Part shown: one piece after another, positions 51,636 through 60,931 of the stretch
How positions within the stretch are numbered: position 1 is the first letter of the stretch
Layout of the letters: each line of letters begins with the position of its first letter
DNA from: Streptomyces humi
GTDB lineage: Bacteria > Actinomycetota > Actinomycetes > Streptomycetales > Streptomycetaceae
NCBI RefSeq assembly: GCF_001005085.2
Contig: NZ_LBMU02000058.1
Coordinates: forward strand, 121,432-185,431
DNA length: 64,000 bases
Reading direction: 5' to 3'
Notes under the pieces: model-generated
What the model saw: only the letters and a program-made list of their open reading frames with translations
What the model was told of the DNA's origin: nothing
The model's database searches: none
Translations under genes and position numbers: made by a program

Positions 51636-52378
51636 GACCGCTCCTTCCGGTCCGTCGTGCCGAGCGGGACCGAGACGTGCTCGTGGGCGATGACCCAGCC
51701 GAACCCGGGGTCGCGGTAACCGGTGGTGACCCGGACCAGCTGGTCCACGGGCTCCCCGGTCACGCGGGTGCCGTGGATCCGGACGAGGGCGTGGCTGAAG
51801 CAGCTGCCCTCCCCGGGACGCACCCGCAGGTCCAGGACCTCGCGGCGCACCGGCCCGGACAGCGTGGCGAACCACGCCTCGACCGCCTTGCGGACCTCCG
51901 CGACCCCCGAGCGCACCGCGGTGTCGGCGGGCCCGAAGACCTCCGCGTCGGGCGCGTAGCAGGCGGTCACCCGGTCGACGTCCCGTTCGCGCGCCGCCTC
52001 GGTCAGCTCGGCGTCGATCCGGCGGACGGCCGTCTCGGCGTCCTCCAACGGGTCGTCGTCCCAGAACGGCCGTACCTCCAGGGCACCGACGGTGGCCACC
52101 GGATGGCCGGCCGCGATCCGCACCGCCTCCTCCAGGCTGTCGCAGTCGACCACGTCGAACCCGGCGACGTACTCCTTGGTCTCGGCGAACGGTCCGTCGG
52201 TCCGCAGCACCTCCCCGTCCCGCACCCGCACGGTGACCGCGGTGTCCGGCAGCCGCAGCCGGTGCCCGTACAGCCGGCTCGCGCCGCGCACGCCGTGTTC
52301 CTCGACCCAGGGTTCGACCGGTGCCATCCCGGAGGCGTCGGCGGTGTCGTCGCCGCAGACCAGCAGCATGTACTTCAT
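51632..52378 (-). CDS. DGPF-domain protein fused to a SnoaL-like domain
   Basis: A 248-residue fusion. The YCII/DGPF domain occupies about 1-110 (DGPFAETKEYVAGFDVVDC; IAAGHPVATVGALEVRPFW). A SnoaL/NTF2-like domain follows at about 115-245 (AETAVRRIDAELTEAARERDVDRVTACYAPDAEVFGP, then a beta-sheet with VTTGYRDPGFGWVIAHEHVSVP). SnoaL-like folds bind small hydrophobic ligands or act as cyclases. It is the first gene of the ECF42 operon. The ATG at 52378 has a perfect GGAGGAA site; an ATG four codons earlier is less likely. Confidence 0.9.
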   Translation of the reverse strand: MKYMLLVCGDDTADASGMAPVEPWVEEHGVRGASRLYGHRLRLPDTAVTVRVRDGEVLRTDGPFAETKEYVAGFDVVDCDSLEEAVRIAAGHPVATVGALEVRPFWDDDPLEDAETAVRRIDAELTEAARERDVDRVTACYAPDAEVFGPADTAVRSGVAEVRKAVEAWFATLSGPVRREVLDLRVRPGEGSCFSHALVRIHGTRVTGEPVDQLVRVTTGYRDPGFGWVIAHEHVSVPLGTTDRKERS

Positions 52379-52473
52379 CGGTTCCTCCACGTCCTCATGT
52401 GCTTCCTACACCCCACCGACGAACGGCGCCGGACGGAATCGACACCCGGCGGCCGCGATTCCGGCTCGGCTCG

Positions 52474-53823
52474 CTACGCCGGTGCCCACATCCCGTGCCC
52501 GCGGCCCAGCACGCCGTGCGGATCGTGGACGGCCTTGGCCCCGGCCAGGGTCTTCCACCGGCTGCCGTAGTGCGCCCGCCAGTCGGCGGGGGACATCGGC
52601 AACGCGTTGACCGGATAGGCGACGGCGCCCCTGGCGCGGGCGAACTCGTACGCCCTGCGGTTGGCGGCGACCATCGGGCCGGCCGTGCCGGGGGCGGCCG
52701 TACGCAACAGGGCCAGGAGATGGACCACCTCGCCGGGCGGGCGGCGGAACAGCGGGGCCCGCAGGGTGCGGCCGAGCAGGGGGTAGAGCAGCACCAGGCC
52801 GTTCTCGCGCAGGTCCCGGAAGCCGGGGTCGCCGAGGACCGCCGTCACCACGGAGGCGGCGGTGTCGTCGGGCAGCAGCAGGTTCAGCCAGGGGTGCGGG
52901 TGCAGCCATTCGCCGGTCGACCGCAGCAGCTCCTCGTCGGTGGCGACCCGGTCCGCGAACTCGGCGTACCCGAGGTCCTCGGACTCGGCCGAGCCGAAGG
53001 CGAGGCCGTCCAGGAGCGGCCCGTCGTCGGGAGGGGTCGGGCCCCGGTGGCCGGCCACCGCCTCGACCATGTAGGCCCAGCCGTCGGGGGCGGGACGGAC
53101 CTGGCCCTCCAGGTGGTCGAAACGCCGGTCCGCGGCCAGCAGGCGCTGGTCGGCCAGGTAGCCCTCCAGGTCGGGGTAGTACAGGCAGTAGCGGCGCACC
53201 AGGGCGGGCGCGGGGGACAGGCGCAGGGTGGCCCGGACCACGACGGCCACCTGGCCCAGACCCGCCAGGACCGCGTGGAAGAGGGAGCCGTGCCGGTCCG
53301 GCGCGCAGACCAGGTGCTCACCGGCCCCGGTCACCACTTCCAGCTCCAGCACCGAGTCCGCCACCAGGCCGTGCCGGTGACTCGCGCCGCCCAGGCCGCC
53401 GGCGCTCAGCACACCGCCGACACCGGCTCCCAGGTAGTCGGTGAGGACGGGCGGGGCGAGCCCGTGCGGCAGGGTCGCGGCGAGCACGTCCCGCCACAGC
53501 GCCCCCGCCTGCACCTCGACCCGGTCGCCGGTCACCGGTCCGACGGCGGCCAGTCCGGCCAGGTCCAGGACGATCCCGCCCGGCGCCTGGCCCTGCCCGT
53601 ACAGGGAGTGACCGCCCGCCCGCGCGGCCACCGGGATCCCGTGCCGTCCGGCATGCACCAGCGCGTCCCTGATCCCGGCGGCGGACCCGGGCCGCAGCAC
53701 GCCCAGCGGCGGTCCGTGCACGAGGTGGCCGAAGTCGTCCGCCGCCGCGCGGAGCGTTGCCGGACGGGTGTCCAGCGGTTCCATGGATCCCGCGGCGGCG
53801 AAGACACGGTCCGACGACGTCAC
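52474..53823 (-). CDS. FAD-linked oxidoreductase (PCMH/FAD_binding_4 type)
   Basis: A 449-residue flavoprotein. The PCMH-type FAD domain has GIPVAARAGGHSLYGQG (about 66, the GGHS motif that often positions a His-linked FAD), LGAGVGGVLSAGGLGGASHRHG (about 130) and VTGAGEHLVCAP. The C-terminus KAVHDPHGVLGRGHGMW is typical of cytokinin-dehydrogenase-like and related oxidases. Substrate unknown. It appears cytoplasmic. The GTG at 53823 has GGGAG about 8 nt upstream; the 34-codon upstream extension is Cys/Arg-rich and rejected. It is divergent from an acyltransferase. Confidence 0.87.
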   Translation of the reverse strand: MTSSDRVFAAAGSMEPLDTRPATLRAAADDFGHLVHGPPLGVLRPGSAAGIRDALVHAGRHGIPVAARAGGHSLYGQGQAPGGIVLDLAGLAAVGPVTGDRVEVQAGALWRDVLAATLPHGLAPPVLTDYLGAGVGGVLSAGGLGGASHRHGLVADSVLELEVVTGAGEHLVCAPDRHGSLFHAVLAGLGQVAVVVRATLRLSPAPALVRRYCLYYPDLEGYLADQRLLAADRRFDHLEGQVRPAPDGWAYMVEAVAGHRGPTPPDDGPLLDGLAFGSAESEDLGYAEFADRVATDEELLRSTGEWLHPHPWLNLLLPDDTAASVVTAVLGDPGFRDLRENGLVLLYPLLGRTLRAPLFRRPPGEVVHLLALLRTAAPGTAGPMVAANRRAYEFARARGAVAYPVNALPMSPADWRAHYGSRWKTLAGAKAVHDPHGVLGRGHGMWAPA

Positions 53824-54039
53824 GCGGCACGCTCCCAGGAGGCATCGGTCGACAGGGGCGGAGCCATTCTCACGGCGGCGGAGGGCGAGTGGGTGGTGTT
53901 TCCCACACCGCCGCCCTGGTGCCACCGGGGTTTGGGCCGGCGGATCCCGGAGAGCAGCGTCACCGGAGCGGCGCCCACCGGCTCCGACCCCGTCCCCGGT
54001 CGCTCCTCGGAGCGCACGTCATGTGAGAGGTGTTCTGGT

Positions 54040-55224
54040 CTGTCCGGCTCCCGCGAGACAGCAGCCACAGTCGACGACGCGTCACCCGCTCGGCCCACGG
54101 ACCGGACACCGGCCCCGCCACCCGGACCGGCACCCGCACCAGGTGAGCGGCCGCCCGCGCGGAGCGCCGGGCGGCGGGACGCGTACTTCGACAACGCCAA
54201 GTACCTGGCGATCGTGCTGGTGGCCGTCGGACACGCCTGGGAACCGTTGCGCTCGGACAGCCGTACCGTCACCGCGCTCTACACGTTCGTGTACGCCTTC
54301 CACATGCCGGCGTTCATCGTCATCTCCGGCTACTTCTCCCGGAACTTCGACGCGAGCCCGGCCCGCGTCCGGCGGCTGGTCACCGGTGTCGCCGTGCCCT
54401 ATGTCGTGTTCGAGACCGCCTACACCCTGTTCACCCGGTGGAGCGACCACGCCCCGGACCGCGACATCAGCCTCCTGAACCCGCTGTACCTGACCTGGTT
54501 CCTGGCGGCCCTGTTCATCTGGCGGCTGACCACCCCGATCTGGCGCCTGCTGCGGTGGCCGCTGCCCGTCGCGCTGGCCGTGGCCACGCTGGCGAGCGTC
54601 GCGTCGTCCGTCGGCGGGGACCTCGACCTCCAGCGGGTCCTTCAGTTCATGCCGTACTTCGTGCTCGGGCTCTCCCTGCGGCCCGAGCACTTCGGCCTGC
54701 TGCGCCGGTGGAGCGTGCGGCTGTGCGCCCTGCCCGTCGCCGCGGCGGCCCTCGCGGTCGCCTACTGGTCGGTGCCGCACCTCGGCTACCGCTGGTTCTT
54801 CCACCGGGACAGCGCCGAGCAGCTGGGCGTGCCCGCCTGGTACGGACCCGTGATGACCCTCGCCACCTTCGGCTGCTCCCTGGTCCTGGTCGCCTGCTTC
54901 CTCGCCTGGGTGCCGGGCCGCCGTACCTGGTTCACCGCCCTCGGCGCGGGCACGCTCTACGGCTACCTGCTGCACGGCTTCGTCGCGCAGGGCGCCAAGC
55001 CCGCGCACTGGTACGACCCCGCGTGGATGCACGGGCCGCTCGGCGCGGTGACCGCGACCCTCGTCGCCGCCGCGGTGGTGACCCTGCTGTGCACCCCGCC
55101 GGTGCGCCGGGTCTTCCGGTTCGTGATGGAGCCCGGCATGGAGTGGGCCTTCCGGGCCCCGGAGGGCCGAGTGGACCAGGGCGGGCGGCGAAACGCCGTA
55201 CGGGTCCTTTCCGGGAGCCGCTGA
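54040..55224 (+). CDS. acyltransferase-3 family membrane protein (fucose 4-O-acetylase-like)
   Basis: About 394 residues with a Pro/Arg-rich cytoplasmic start and about ten membrane helices. The core opens with RDAYFDNAKYLAIVLVAVGHAWEPL, the active-site-like His in a helix, and AFHMPAFIVISGYFSR, both typical of the YjfC/NolL-like branch. It probably transfers acetyl or another acyl group to a cell-surface or secreted glycan. Start uncertain: a CTG at 54040 has GAGAGG 9 nt upstream, and no ATG or GTG with a ribosome site lies closer to the core; a GTG at 53892 would add about 49 residues of poor codon use. Confidence 0.83.
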   Translation: MSGSRETAATVDDASPARPTDRTPAPPPGPAPAPGERPPARSAGRRDAYFDNAKYLAIVLVAVGHAWEPLRSDSRTVTALYTFVYAFHMPAFIVISGYFSRNFDASPARVRRLVTGVAVPYVVFETAYTLFTRWSDHAPDRDISLLNPLYLTWFLAALFIWRLTTPIWRLLRWPLPVALAVATLASVASSVGGDLDLQRVLQFMPYFVLGLSLRPEHFGLLRRWSVRLCALPVAAAALAVAYWSVPHLGYRWFFHRDSAEQLGVPAWYGPVMTLATFGCSLVLVACFLAWVPGRRTWFTALGAGTLYGYLLHGFVAQGAKPAHWYDPAWMHGPLGAVTATLVAAAVVTLLCTPPVRRVFRFVMEPGMEWAFRAPEGRVDQGGRRNAVRVLSGSR

Positions 55225-55244
55225 AGCGGTAAATATGCCGCACC

Positions 55245-56915
55245 ATGGACATTCTGCTCATCGCAAGCGCGTTCAACAGCCTGTCCCAGCGGGTCTACGC
55301 CGAACTGTCCGACCTCGGCCACCGGGTGGACGTCGTCCTCGCCGGCCGGGGTCCGGACGCCATCCGCTCGGCCGTACGGGAACGGTCCCCGGAGCTGATC
55401 GTCGCGCCGATGCTGAGGACGGCACTCCCCGAGGACGTCTGGCGGGCGCACACCTGCCTGATCGTGCACCCGGGCCCGCTCGGCGACCGGGGCCCCTCCG
55501 CCCTCGACTGGGCGATCGCCGAACAGGCCCCGACCTGGGGGGTGACCGTCCTCCAGGCCGAGGCCGCGATGGACGCGGGCGCGGTGTGGGCGAGCGAGCC
55601 GTTCCCGGTGGCGCCGGTCGGCAAGAGCGACCTGTACCGGGGCGAGGCCACCGACGCCGCCCTGACCGCCGTCCACCTGGCCGTACGACGGTACGCGGAC
55701 GGCTCGTACAAGCCGCTGCCGCAGAGCGACCCCGCGATTCACGGCCGGATCGTCTGGCGTGACGTCTTGCGGCAGGAGCGGCGGCGGATCGACTGGGCGG
55801 CCGACGACACGGACACGGTGCTGCGCAAACTGCGCGGGGCCGACTCGCAGCCGGGCGTGCTGGACGAGCTGGGCGGCCGGGAGGTGTTCCTGCACGGCGG
55901 TCACCCCGAGGACGAACTGCGCGGCGAACCCGGCGCGTTGCTGGCGACGCGGGCGGGCGCGGTCTGCCGGGCCACCCGCGACGGCGCCGTCTGGATCCCG
56001 GAGCTGCGCCCGCGCAGGAACTCCGGTGACCCGGCGCCCTTCCGGCGCCCCGCGGCCGACGTGCTCGCCGACCCGGCGCTCCCCGAGTGCCCGGCGCCGC
56101 TGGAACCGGACCCGGACCGCCGCACCTGGAGCGACATCCGCTACCGGCAGCACGGCGACGTCGGCTTCGTCAGCTTCTCCTTCCCCGGCGGCGCCATGAG
56201 CACCGGCCACTGCCGGCGGCTGCTCGCCGCGTACGAGTACGCCCTCGCCCGCCCCACCCGGGTCCTGGTGCTCGGCGGCCGGCGTGACTTCTTCTCCAAC
56301 GGCATCCACCTGAACGTCATCGAGGCCGCACCCGACCCGGCCGTGGAGTCCTGGGCCAACCTCAACGCCATGGACGACCTCGTCGAGGCCGTGCTGCGGA
56401 CCACCGACCGGCTGGTGGTGGCCGCGCTCGGCGGCAACGCCGCGGCCGGCGGCGCCATGCTCGCCCTCGCCGCCGACCAGGTCTGGTGCCGCTCGGGCGC
56501 CGTCCTCAACCCGCACTACCGGCGGATGGGCCTGTACGGCTCGGAGTTCTGGACGTACTCGCTGCCCCGCCGGGCCGGAGCGGAGACCGCCCGGCGGCTG
56601 ACCGAGGAGGCCCAGCCGGTGAGCGCGGCCACCGCCGCCCGGCTCGGGCTCGTCGACCGCCTGGTACCCGTCCCCGCCCGGGACTTCACCGCCGAGGTCG
56701 AGCGCCTGGCCGCCGAACTCGCCGGCACCCCGGACCTCGACCGGCGGATCGCCGCCAAGGCCGCGGCGCGCCGCGCCGACGAGGAGCGGTACCCGCTCGC
56801 CGACCACCGCGCGGACGAACTCGCCCGGATGCACGCCCTGTTCTTCGATCCGGGCGCTGCCTACCACGCGCTGCGCTCGGCCTTCGTCCGCAAGGTCCCC
56901 GGCGGTGCCCGGTGA
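55245..56915 (+). CDS. hypX: HypX (HoxX), CO-forming hydrogenase maturation enzyme
   Basis: A 556-residue two-domain protein. The N-terminal half (about 1-265) is a formyl-transferase-like domain (ILLIASAFNSLSQRVYAEL; CLIVHPGPLGDRGPSALDWAI). The C-terminal half (about 280-545) is a crotonase-like domain with GGRRDFFSNGIHLNVIEAA and GGNAAAGGAMLALAADQVW. HypX takes a one-carbon unit from formyl-tetrahydrofolate and converts it through formyl-CoA to CO, the active-site ligand of [NiFe]-hydrogenases, in aerobes. It is the first gene of the hyp cluster, overlapping the protease gene by 4 nt (GTGA). Confidence 0.94.
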   Translation: MDILLIASAFNSLSQRVYAELSDLGHRVDVVLAGRGPDAIRSAVRERSPELIVAPMLRTALPEDVWRAHTCLIVHPGPLGDRGPSALDWAIAEQAPTWGVTVLQAEAAMDAGAVWASEPFPVAPVGKSDLYRGEATDAALTAVHLAVRRYADGSYKPLPQSDPAIHGRIVWRDVLRQERRRIDWAADDTDTVLRKLRGADSQPGVLDELGGREVFLHGGHPEDELRGEPGALLATRAGAVCRATRDGAVWIPELRPRRNSGDPAPFRRPAADVLADPALPECPAPLEPDPDRRTWSDIRYRQHGDVGFVSFSFPGGAMSTGHCRRLLAAYEYALARPTRVLVLGGRRDFFSNGIHLNVIEAAPDPAVESWANLNAMDDLVEAVLRTTDRLVVAALGGNAAAGGAMLALAADQVWCRSGAVLNPHYRRMGLYGSEFWTYSLPRRAGAETARRLTEEAQPVSAATAARLGLVDRLVPVPARDFTAEVERLAAELAGTPDLDRRIAAKAAARRADEERYPLADHRADELARMHALFFDPGAAYHALRSAFVRKVPGGAR

Positions 56916-57493
56916 CCCGGCTGCTGGTGGCGGGCGTGGGCAACATCTTCCTTGGCGACGACGCCTTCGGCCCCGAGGTGATCCGTGCCCTGGCCGGCCG
57001 GCCGCTGCCGCCCGGGGTGCGGGTCCGGGACTACGGCATCCGGGGCCTGGACCTCGCCTACGAACTGCTCGACGGCTGGACGGTCGTCGTCCTCGTGGAC
57101 GCGGCGGCCCGCGGTGAGTGCCCCGGCACCCTCTCCCTGATCGAACCCGACCCGCCGGGCGGCGCCGCGGCCGCCCCGCCCGAGGCGCACGGCATGGACC
57201 CGGCCAGGGTGCTCGCCCTCGCCGCCCACCTCGGCGACGAACCCCTGCCCCGCGTCCTCGTCCTCGCCTGCGAACCGGGCGAGCCGCCGCGCGGCGACGA
57301 GGACATCGCCCCCGGGCTCAGCGCACCGGTCCGGGACGCGGTCGGGCAGGCGGTGACCGCCCTGCACGTCCTCGTCCCGGCACTGCTCGCGGACCCCCTG
57401 GTCACGCCCCCGTTGGCCCGCCCGGAGGAATCCGCGCCCCCCGTCCCGGCCGGTCGCCCGCAGACTGCCGCCACGGGCGCGGAGGATCGCTAG
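56912..57493 (+). CDS. hydrogenase maturation endopeptidase (HyaD/HupD family)
   Basis: A 193-residue protease of the HycI/HupD fold. The N-terminus LLVAGVGNIFLGDDAFGPEV carries the GxGNxxxxDDxxG signature, with the nickel-binding Asp/Glu region; DYGIRGLDLAYELL and VLVDAAA follow. It removes the C-terminal peptide of the hydrogenase large subunit after nickel insertion. The C-terminal about 40 residues are a Pro/Ala-rich tail longer than usual. The GTG start overlaps the hypX stop; hypB follows after 67 nt. Confidence 0.92.
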   Translation: MTRLLVAGVGNIFLGDDAFGPEVIRALAGRPLPPGVRVRDYGIRGLDLAYELLDGWTVVVLVDAAARGECPGTLSLIEPDPPGGAAAAPPEAHGMDPARVLALAAHLGDEPLPRVLVLACEPGEPPRGDEDIAPGLSAPVRDAVGQAVTALHVLVPALLADPLVTPPLARPEESAPPVPAGRPQTAATGAEDR

Positions 57494-57560
57494 CGGACCA
57501 GGGCGGAACCCACCGCTCCGCAGGTCCTTCCCACCCCAGCGACCGAGGAGCGGACCGCCC

Positions 57561-58283
57561 ATGTGCCAGTCGGAGGAGGTCACCCGGGCCGTCCTGGCCA
57601 GGAACGACGGCCTGGCCGCGAGCCTGCGCGACGACCTGACCGCGCGCGGGGTGAACGTGGTGAACCTGCTGTCCAGCCCCGGCAGCGGCAAGACCGAGCT
57701 GCTCGGCCGGGTCCTCGCCAGGGCGCTGGAGCGGGACGTCCCCGTCGCCGCCTTCACCGCCGACCTCGCCACCGAGAACGACGCGACGCGGCTGGCCCGT
57801 TCGGGAGCGCCGGTGAAACAGCTCCTGACCGACGGGCTGTGCCACCTGGAGGCCCGGCAGGTCCGCGGTCACCTGGAGGGCTGGCTGCCGACGGACACCG
57901 CGCTGCTGTTCGTGGAGAACGTCGGCAACCTCGTCTGCCCCGCCTCCTACGACCTGGGCGAGCACCTGAGGATCGTGCTGATGGCGGTGACCGAGGGCGA
58001 GGACAAGCCCGCCAAGTACCCCACCGCCTTCGGCTCCGCCCACCTGGTCGTGCTCACCAAGACCGACCTCGCCGGACCGGCCGGCTTCGACGAACGCGCC
58101 TTCGCCGACCAGGTACGGCGGGTCAACCCCGGCGTCGAGGTCGTCCGCACCTGCGCCCGTACCGGCGAAGGCGTCGACACCGTCCTCGACCGGGTGCTCG
58201 CCGTACGCGACGGCGCTCCCGCCCACCGGCCCCTGCTCGCCCCGCACCCGCACGGTCACCTGCACGCCCCGACCGCCTCGTGA
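57561..58283 (+). CDS. hypB: HypB, GTPase for nickel insertion into hydrogenase
   Basis: A 240-residue SIMIBI GTPase. The P-loop is SSPGSGKTELL (about 38-48), the metal site CHLE is at about 95, with ENVGNLVCPASYDLGEH (about 115) and the guanine motif LTKTDL (about 160). It works with HypA to load nickel into the large-subunit precursor. The N-terminus lacks the His-rich stretch of many HypB proteins, but HPHGHLH sits near the C-terminus and may store metal. The stop overlaps the hypF GTG (GTGA). Confidence 0.95.
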   Translation: MCQSEEVTRAVLARNDGLAASLRDDLTARGVNVVNLLSSPGSGKTELLGRVLARALERDVPVAAFTADLATENDATRLARSGAPVKQLLTDGLCHLEARQVRGHLEGWLPTDTALLFVENVGNLVCPASYDLGEHLRIVLMAVTEGEDKPAKYPTAFGSAHLVVLTKTDLAGPAGFDERAFADQVRRVNPGVEVVRTCARTGEGVDTVLDRVLAVRDGAPAHRPLLAPHPHGHLHAPTAS

Positions 58284-60637
58284 CCGCGCCGACCACCGCG
58301 GCGGCGGTCCGCCGGCGCATCACGGTGCGCGGGACCGTACAGGGCGTCGGCTTCCGCCCCCACGTCCACCGGCTGGCCGCCGAACTCGCCCTCACCGGGT
58401 TCGTCGGCAACGCCGCGCACGGGGTCCTCATCGAGGTGGAGGGGCCGGCCACGGACGTCGAGCGGTTCTGCGAGCGGCTGGCCGGCGAACCGCCGCCGCT
58501 GGCCACCGTCATCGCCGTGGGCGTCGAGGAGGTACCCGCCACCGGGACGGACCCCGACTTCACCATCCGCGCCACCGAACAGTCCGCGCCGGGCCGCACG
58601 CTGCTCCCGCCCGACACCGCCACCTGCGCCGACTGCCTGCGCGAACTCGCCGATCCGGCGGACCGCAGGCATCGCCACCCCTTCATCACCTGCACCCACT
58701 GCGGACCCCGCTTCACCATCGCCACCGGGATGCCCTACGACCGCGCGGCCACCACCATGTCCGGCTTCCCCCTGTGCCCCCGCTGCACCCGGGAGTACGA
58801 GGCCCCGGCCGACCGCCGCTTCCACGCCCAGCCCGTGGCCTGCCCCGACTGCGGGCCCCGGCTGCGGCTGGTGCCCGCCGCGGGCAGCGCGGTGAGAGCC
58901 GCTGGCGACGGTGAGGCCCTGTCACGTGCGCGAGAGCTGCTCGCCGCCGGGCGGATCATCGCCGTGAAGGGCGTCGGCGGCTACCACCTCGCCTGCGACG
59001 CCGCCGACGGCCACGCCGTCGACACCCTGCGCACCCGCAAGGCCCGCGGCGACAAGCCGTTCGCCGTGATGTGCGCGGACCTCGACGAGGCGGCACGGAT
59101 CGCCGAGCTCGGCGCCGCCGAACGAGCCGCCCTCACCGGACCCCGCCGCCCCATCGTCCTGCTCCGCCCCAAGCGTGGCGTCAGGCTGGCGGCCGGCGTC
59201 TGCCCGGGCAGCCCGCACCTCGGCGTGATGCTGCCCTACACCCCCGTCCACACCCTCCTCTTCGGCCTCCCCGGCGATCCGCCCGGCCCCCGCGTCCTCG
59301 TCATGACCAGCGGCAACCGCTCGGGTGAACCGATCGTCACGGACGACGAGGAGGCGCTGACCCGGCTGTCCGGGCTGGCCGACGCCTGGCTCGCGCACGA
59401 CCGGCCCATCGCCTCGCCGTGCGACGACTCCCTGCTGCGGGTCCGCGCCGACGGCATCGAACAGGTACTGCGCCGCTCCCGCGGATACGCGCCGCGCCCG
59501 CTGCGGCTGCCGGTGCCGGTGCGGCCCGCGCTCGCGGTGGGCGGCGACCTCAAGAACGCGCTCTGCGTCGGCGAGGGCGACCTCGCCTGGTTCGGCCCGC
59601 ACATCGGCGACATGGGCGACCTGGCCACCCTGGAGGCCGCCGCGAGGGCGGAACGGCATCTGCACCGGCTGACCGGCGTCCGCCCCGAACTCGTCGCCGC
59701 CGACCGCCACCCCGGCTACCACTCGGCCGCCTGGGCCCGCCGCCGCAGCACGCGACTTCCCCTGGCAAGACCGGTGTTCGTGCAGCACCACCACGCGCAC
59801 ATCGCCTCCGTCATGGCACAGGCGGGCCTCGACGGCACCACCCCCGTCATCGGCGTCGCCTTCGACGGCACGGGCTACGGCGACGACGGCAGCGTCTGGG
59901 GCGGCGAGGTGCTCGTCGCCGGCTACACCGGCTACCGCCGTCTCGCCCACCTCGCCCCGGCCCCGCTGCCCGGCGGGGACGCGGGGGTCGCCAACCCCTG
60001 CCGCACCGCGCTGGCCCGGCTGTGGGCGGCCGGCCTGCCGTGGGATCCCGACCTGCCCAGCGTCGCCGCCTGCTCGCGCGACGAACTCCGCCTGCTGGCA
60101 AGGCAGTTGCCGAGCGGCGTCGGCTGTGCGGCCACCTCCAGCATGGGTCGGCTCTTCGACGCGGTGTCGTCCCTCGCGGGCGTGTGCCACCGGGCGGGCT
60201 ACGAGGCCCAGGCCGCCCTGGAACTGGAGGCGCAGGCCTGCCTGGCCTGGGACCGGGACCGCGCCGCATACCCCTTCGGCGACCCCCTCGACCCGGCGCC
60301 CGCCCTGCGCGCGGTCATCGGCGACCTGCGGCGCGGCACCCCGGTACCGGTGATCGCGGCCCGCTTCCACCGCGGTGTCGCCCGGGCCGTCGCCGCCGTC
60401 TGCCGAGGGGTCCGCGACGGCACCGGCCTGAACACCGTCGCCCTGACCGGCGGTGTCTTCGCCAACGCCCTGCTGGAGGACGCGAGCGCCGGACTGCTCC
60501 GCGACGACGGCTTCACCGTGCTGCTGCACGGCGAGGTCCCCCCGAACGACGGCGGGCTGGCGCTCGGGCAACTGCTGGTCGCGGCCCGCGAAGCACCGGA
60601 CGACCAACCCAGAGGAACCAGCGACGAGACGGAGTGA
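58280..60637 (+). CDS. hypF: HypF, carbamoyltransferase for the hydrogenase cyanide ligands
   Basis: A 785-residue protein. The acylphosphatase domain (about 1-95) contains VRGTVQGVGFRPHVHRLA. Two zinc-finger repeats (about 115-190) have CADCLREL, CTHCGPRF, CPRCTREYE and CPDCGPRL. The YrdC-like domain (about 200-390) has GVGGYHLACDA, and the Kae1/carbamoyl domain (about 400-785) has VQHHHAHIASVMA and VAFDGTGYGDDGSVWGGE. It transfers a carbamoyl group to the terminal Cys of HypE. The GTG start is coupled to hypB; hypC starts 3 nt after the stop. Confidence 0.96.
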   Translation: MTAPTTAAAVRRRITVRGTVQGVGFRPHVHRLAAELALTGFVGNAAHGVLIEVEGPATDVERFCERLAGEPPPLATVIAVGVEEVPATGTDPDFTIRATEQSAPGRTLLPPDTATCADCLRELADPADRRHRHPFITCTHCGPRFTIATGMPYDRAATTMSGFPLCPRCTREYEAPADRRFHAQPVACPDCGPRLRLVPAAGSAVRAAGDGEALSRARELLAAGRIIAVKGVGGYHLACDAADGHAVDTLRTRKARGDKPFAVMCADLDEAARIAELGAAERAALTGPRRPIVLLRPKRGVRLAAGVCPGSPHLGVMLPYTPVHTLLFGLPGDPPGPRVLVMTSGNRSGEPIVTDDEEALTRLSGLADAWLAHDRPIASPCDDSLLRVRADGIEQVLRRSRGYAPRPLRLPVPVRPALAVGGDLKNALCVGEGDLAWFGPHIGDMGDLATLEAAARAERHLHRLTGVRPELVAADRHPGYHSAAWARRRSTRLPLARPVFVQHHHAHIASVMAQAGLDGTTPVIGVAFDGTGYGDDGSVWGGEVLVAGYTGYRRLAHLAPAPLPGGDAGVANPCRTALARLWAAGLPWDPDLPSVAACSRDELRLLARQLPSGVGCAATSSMGRLFDAVSSLAGVCHRAGYEAQAALELEAQACLAWDRDRAAYPFGDPLDPAPALRAVIGDLRRGTPVPVIAARFHRGVARAVAAVCRGVRDGTGLNTVALTGGVFANALLEDASAGLLRDDGFTVLLHGEVPPNDGGLALGQLLVAAREAPDDQPRGTSDETE

Positions 60638-60640
60638 CCC

Positions 60641-60931
60641 ATGTGTTTGGCAGTGCCCGGCAGGGTCGTGAGCATCGACGACACCGCCGATCCGCTCACC
60701 GGCCTGATCGACTTCGGCGGGGTGCAGAAGCAGGCGTGTCTGGAGTACGTGTCCGACGTGCGGGTGGGGGAGTACGTCATCGTCCACGTGGGCTTCGCCC
60801 TGCAACGGCTCGACGAGGAGTCCGCCCTGGCCTCCCTGCGGCTCTTCGAGGAACTCGGGCTGCTCGAGGAGGAGTTCGGCGACGCCTGGCGGCAGGCCGC
60901 CGAGCAGGCCGAGGGGAGTGAGGCCCGGTGA
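60641..60931 (+). CDS. hypC: HypC, hydrogenase assembly chaperone
   Basis: A 96-residue OB-fold chaperone of normal length. It starts MCLAVPGRVVSI, where Cys2 is the essential ligand for the Fe(CN)2CO unit, followed by DFGGVQKQACLEYV and GEYVIVHVGFALQRLDEESA, the family hallmark. It forms the scaffold with HypD and delivers the iron centre to the large subunit. GAGACGGAG precedes the ATG. The hypD GTG overlaps its stop (GTGA). Confidence 0.96.
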   Translation: MCLAVPGRVVSIDDTADPLTGLIDFGGVQKQACLEYVSDVRVGEYVIVHVGFALQRLDEESALASLRLFEELGLLEEEFGDAWRQAAEQAEGSEAR

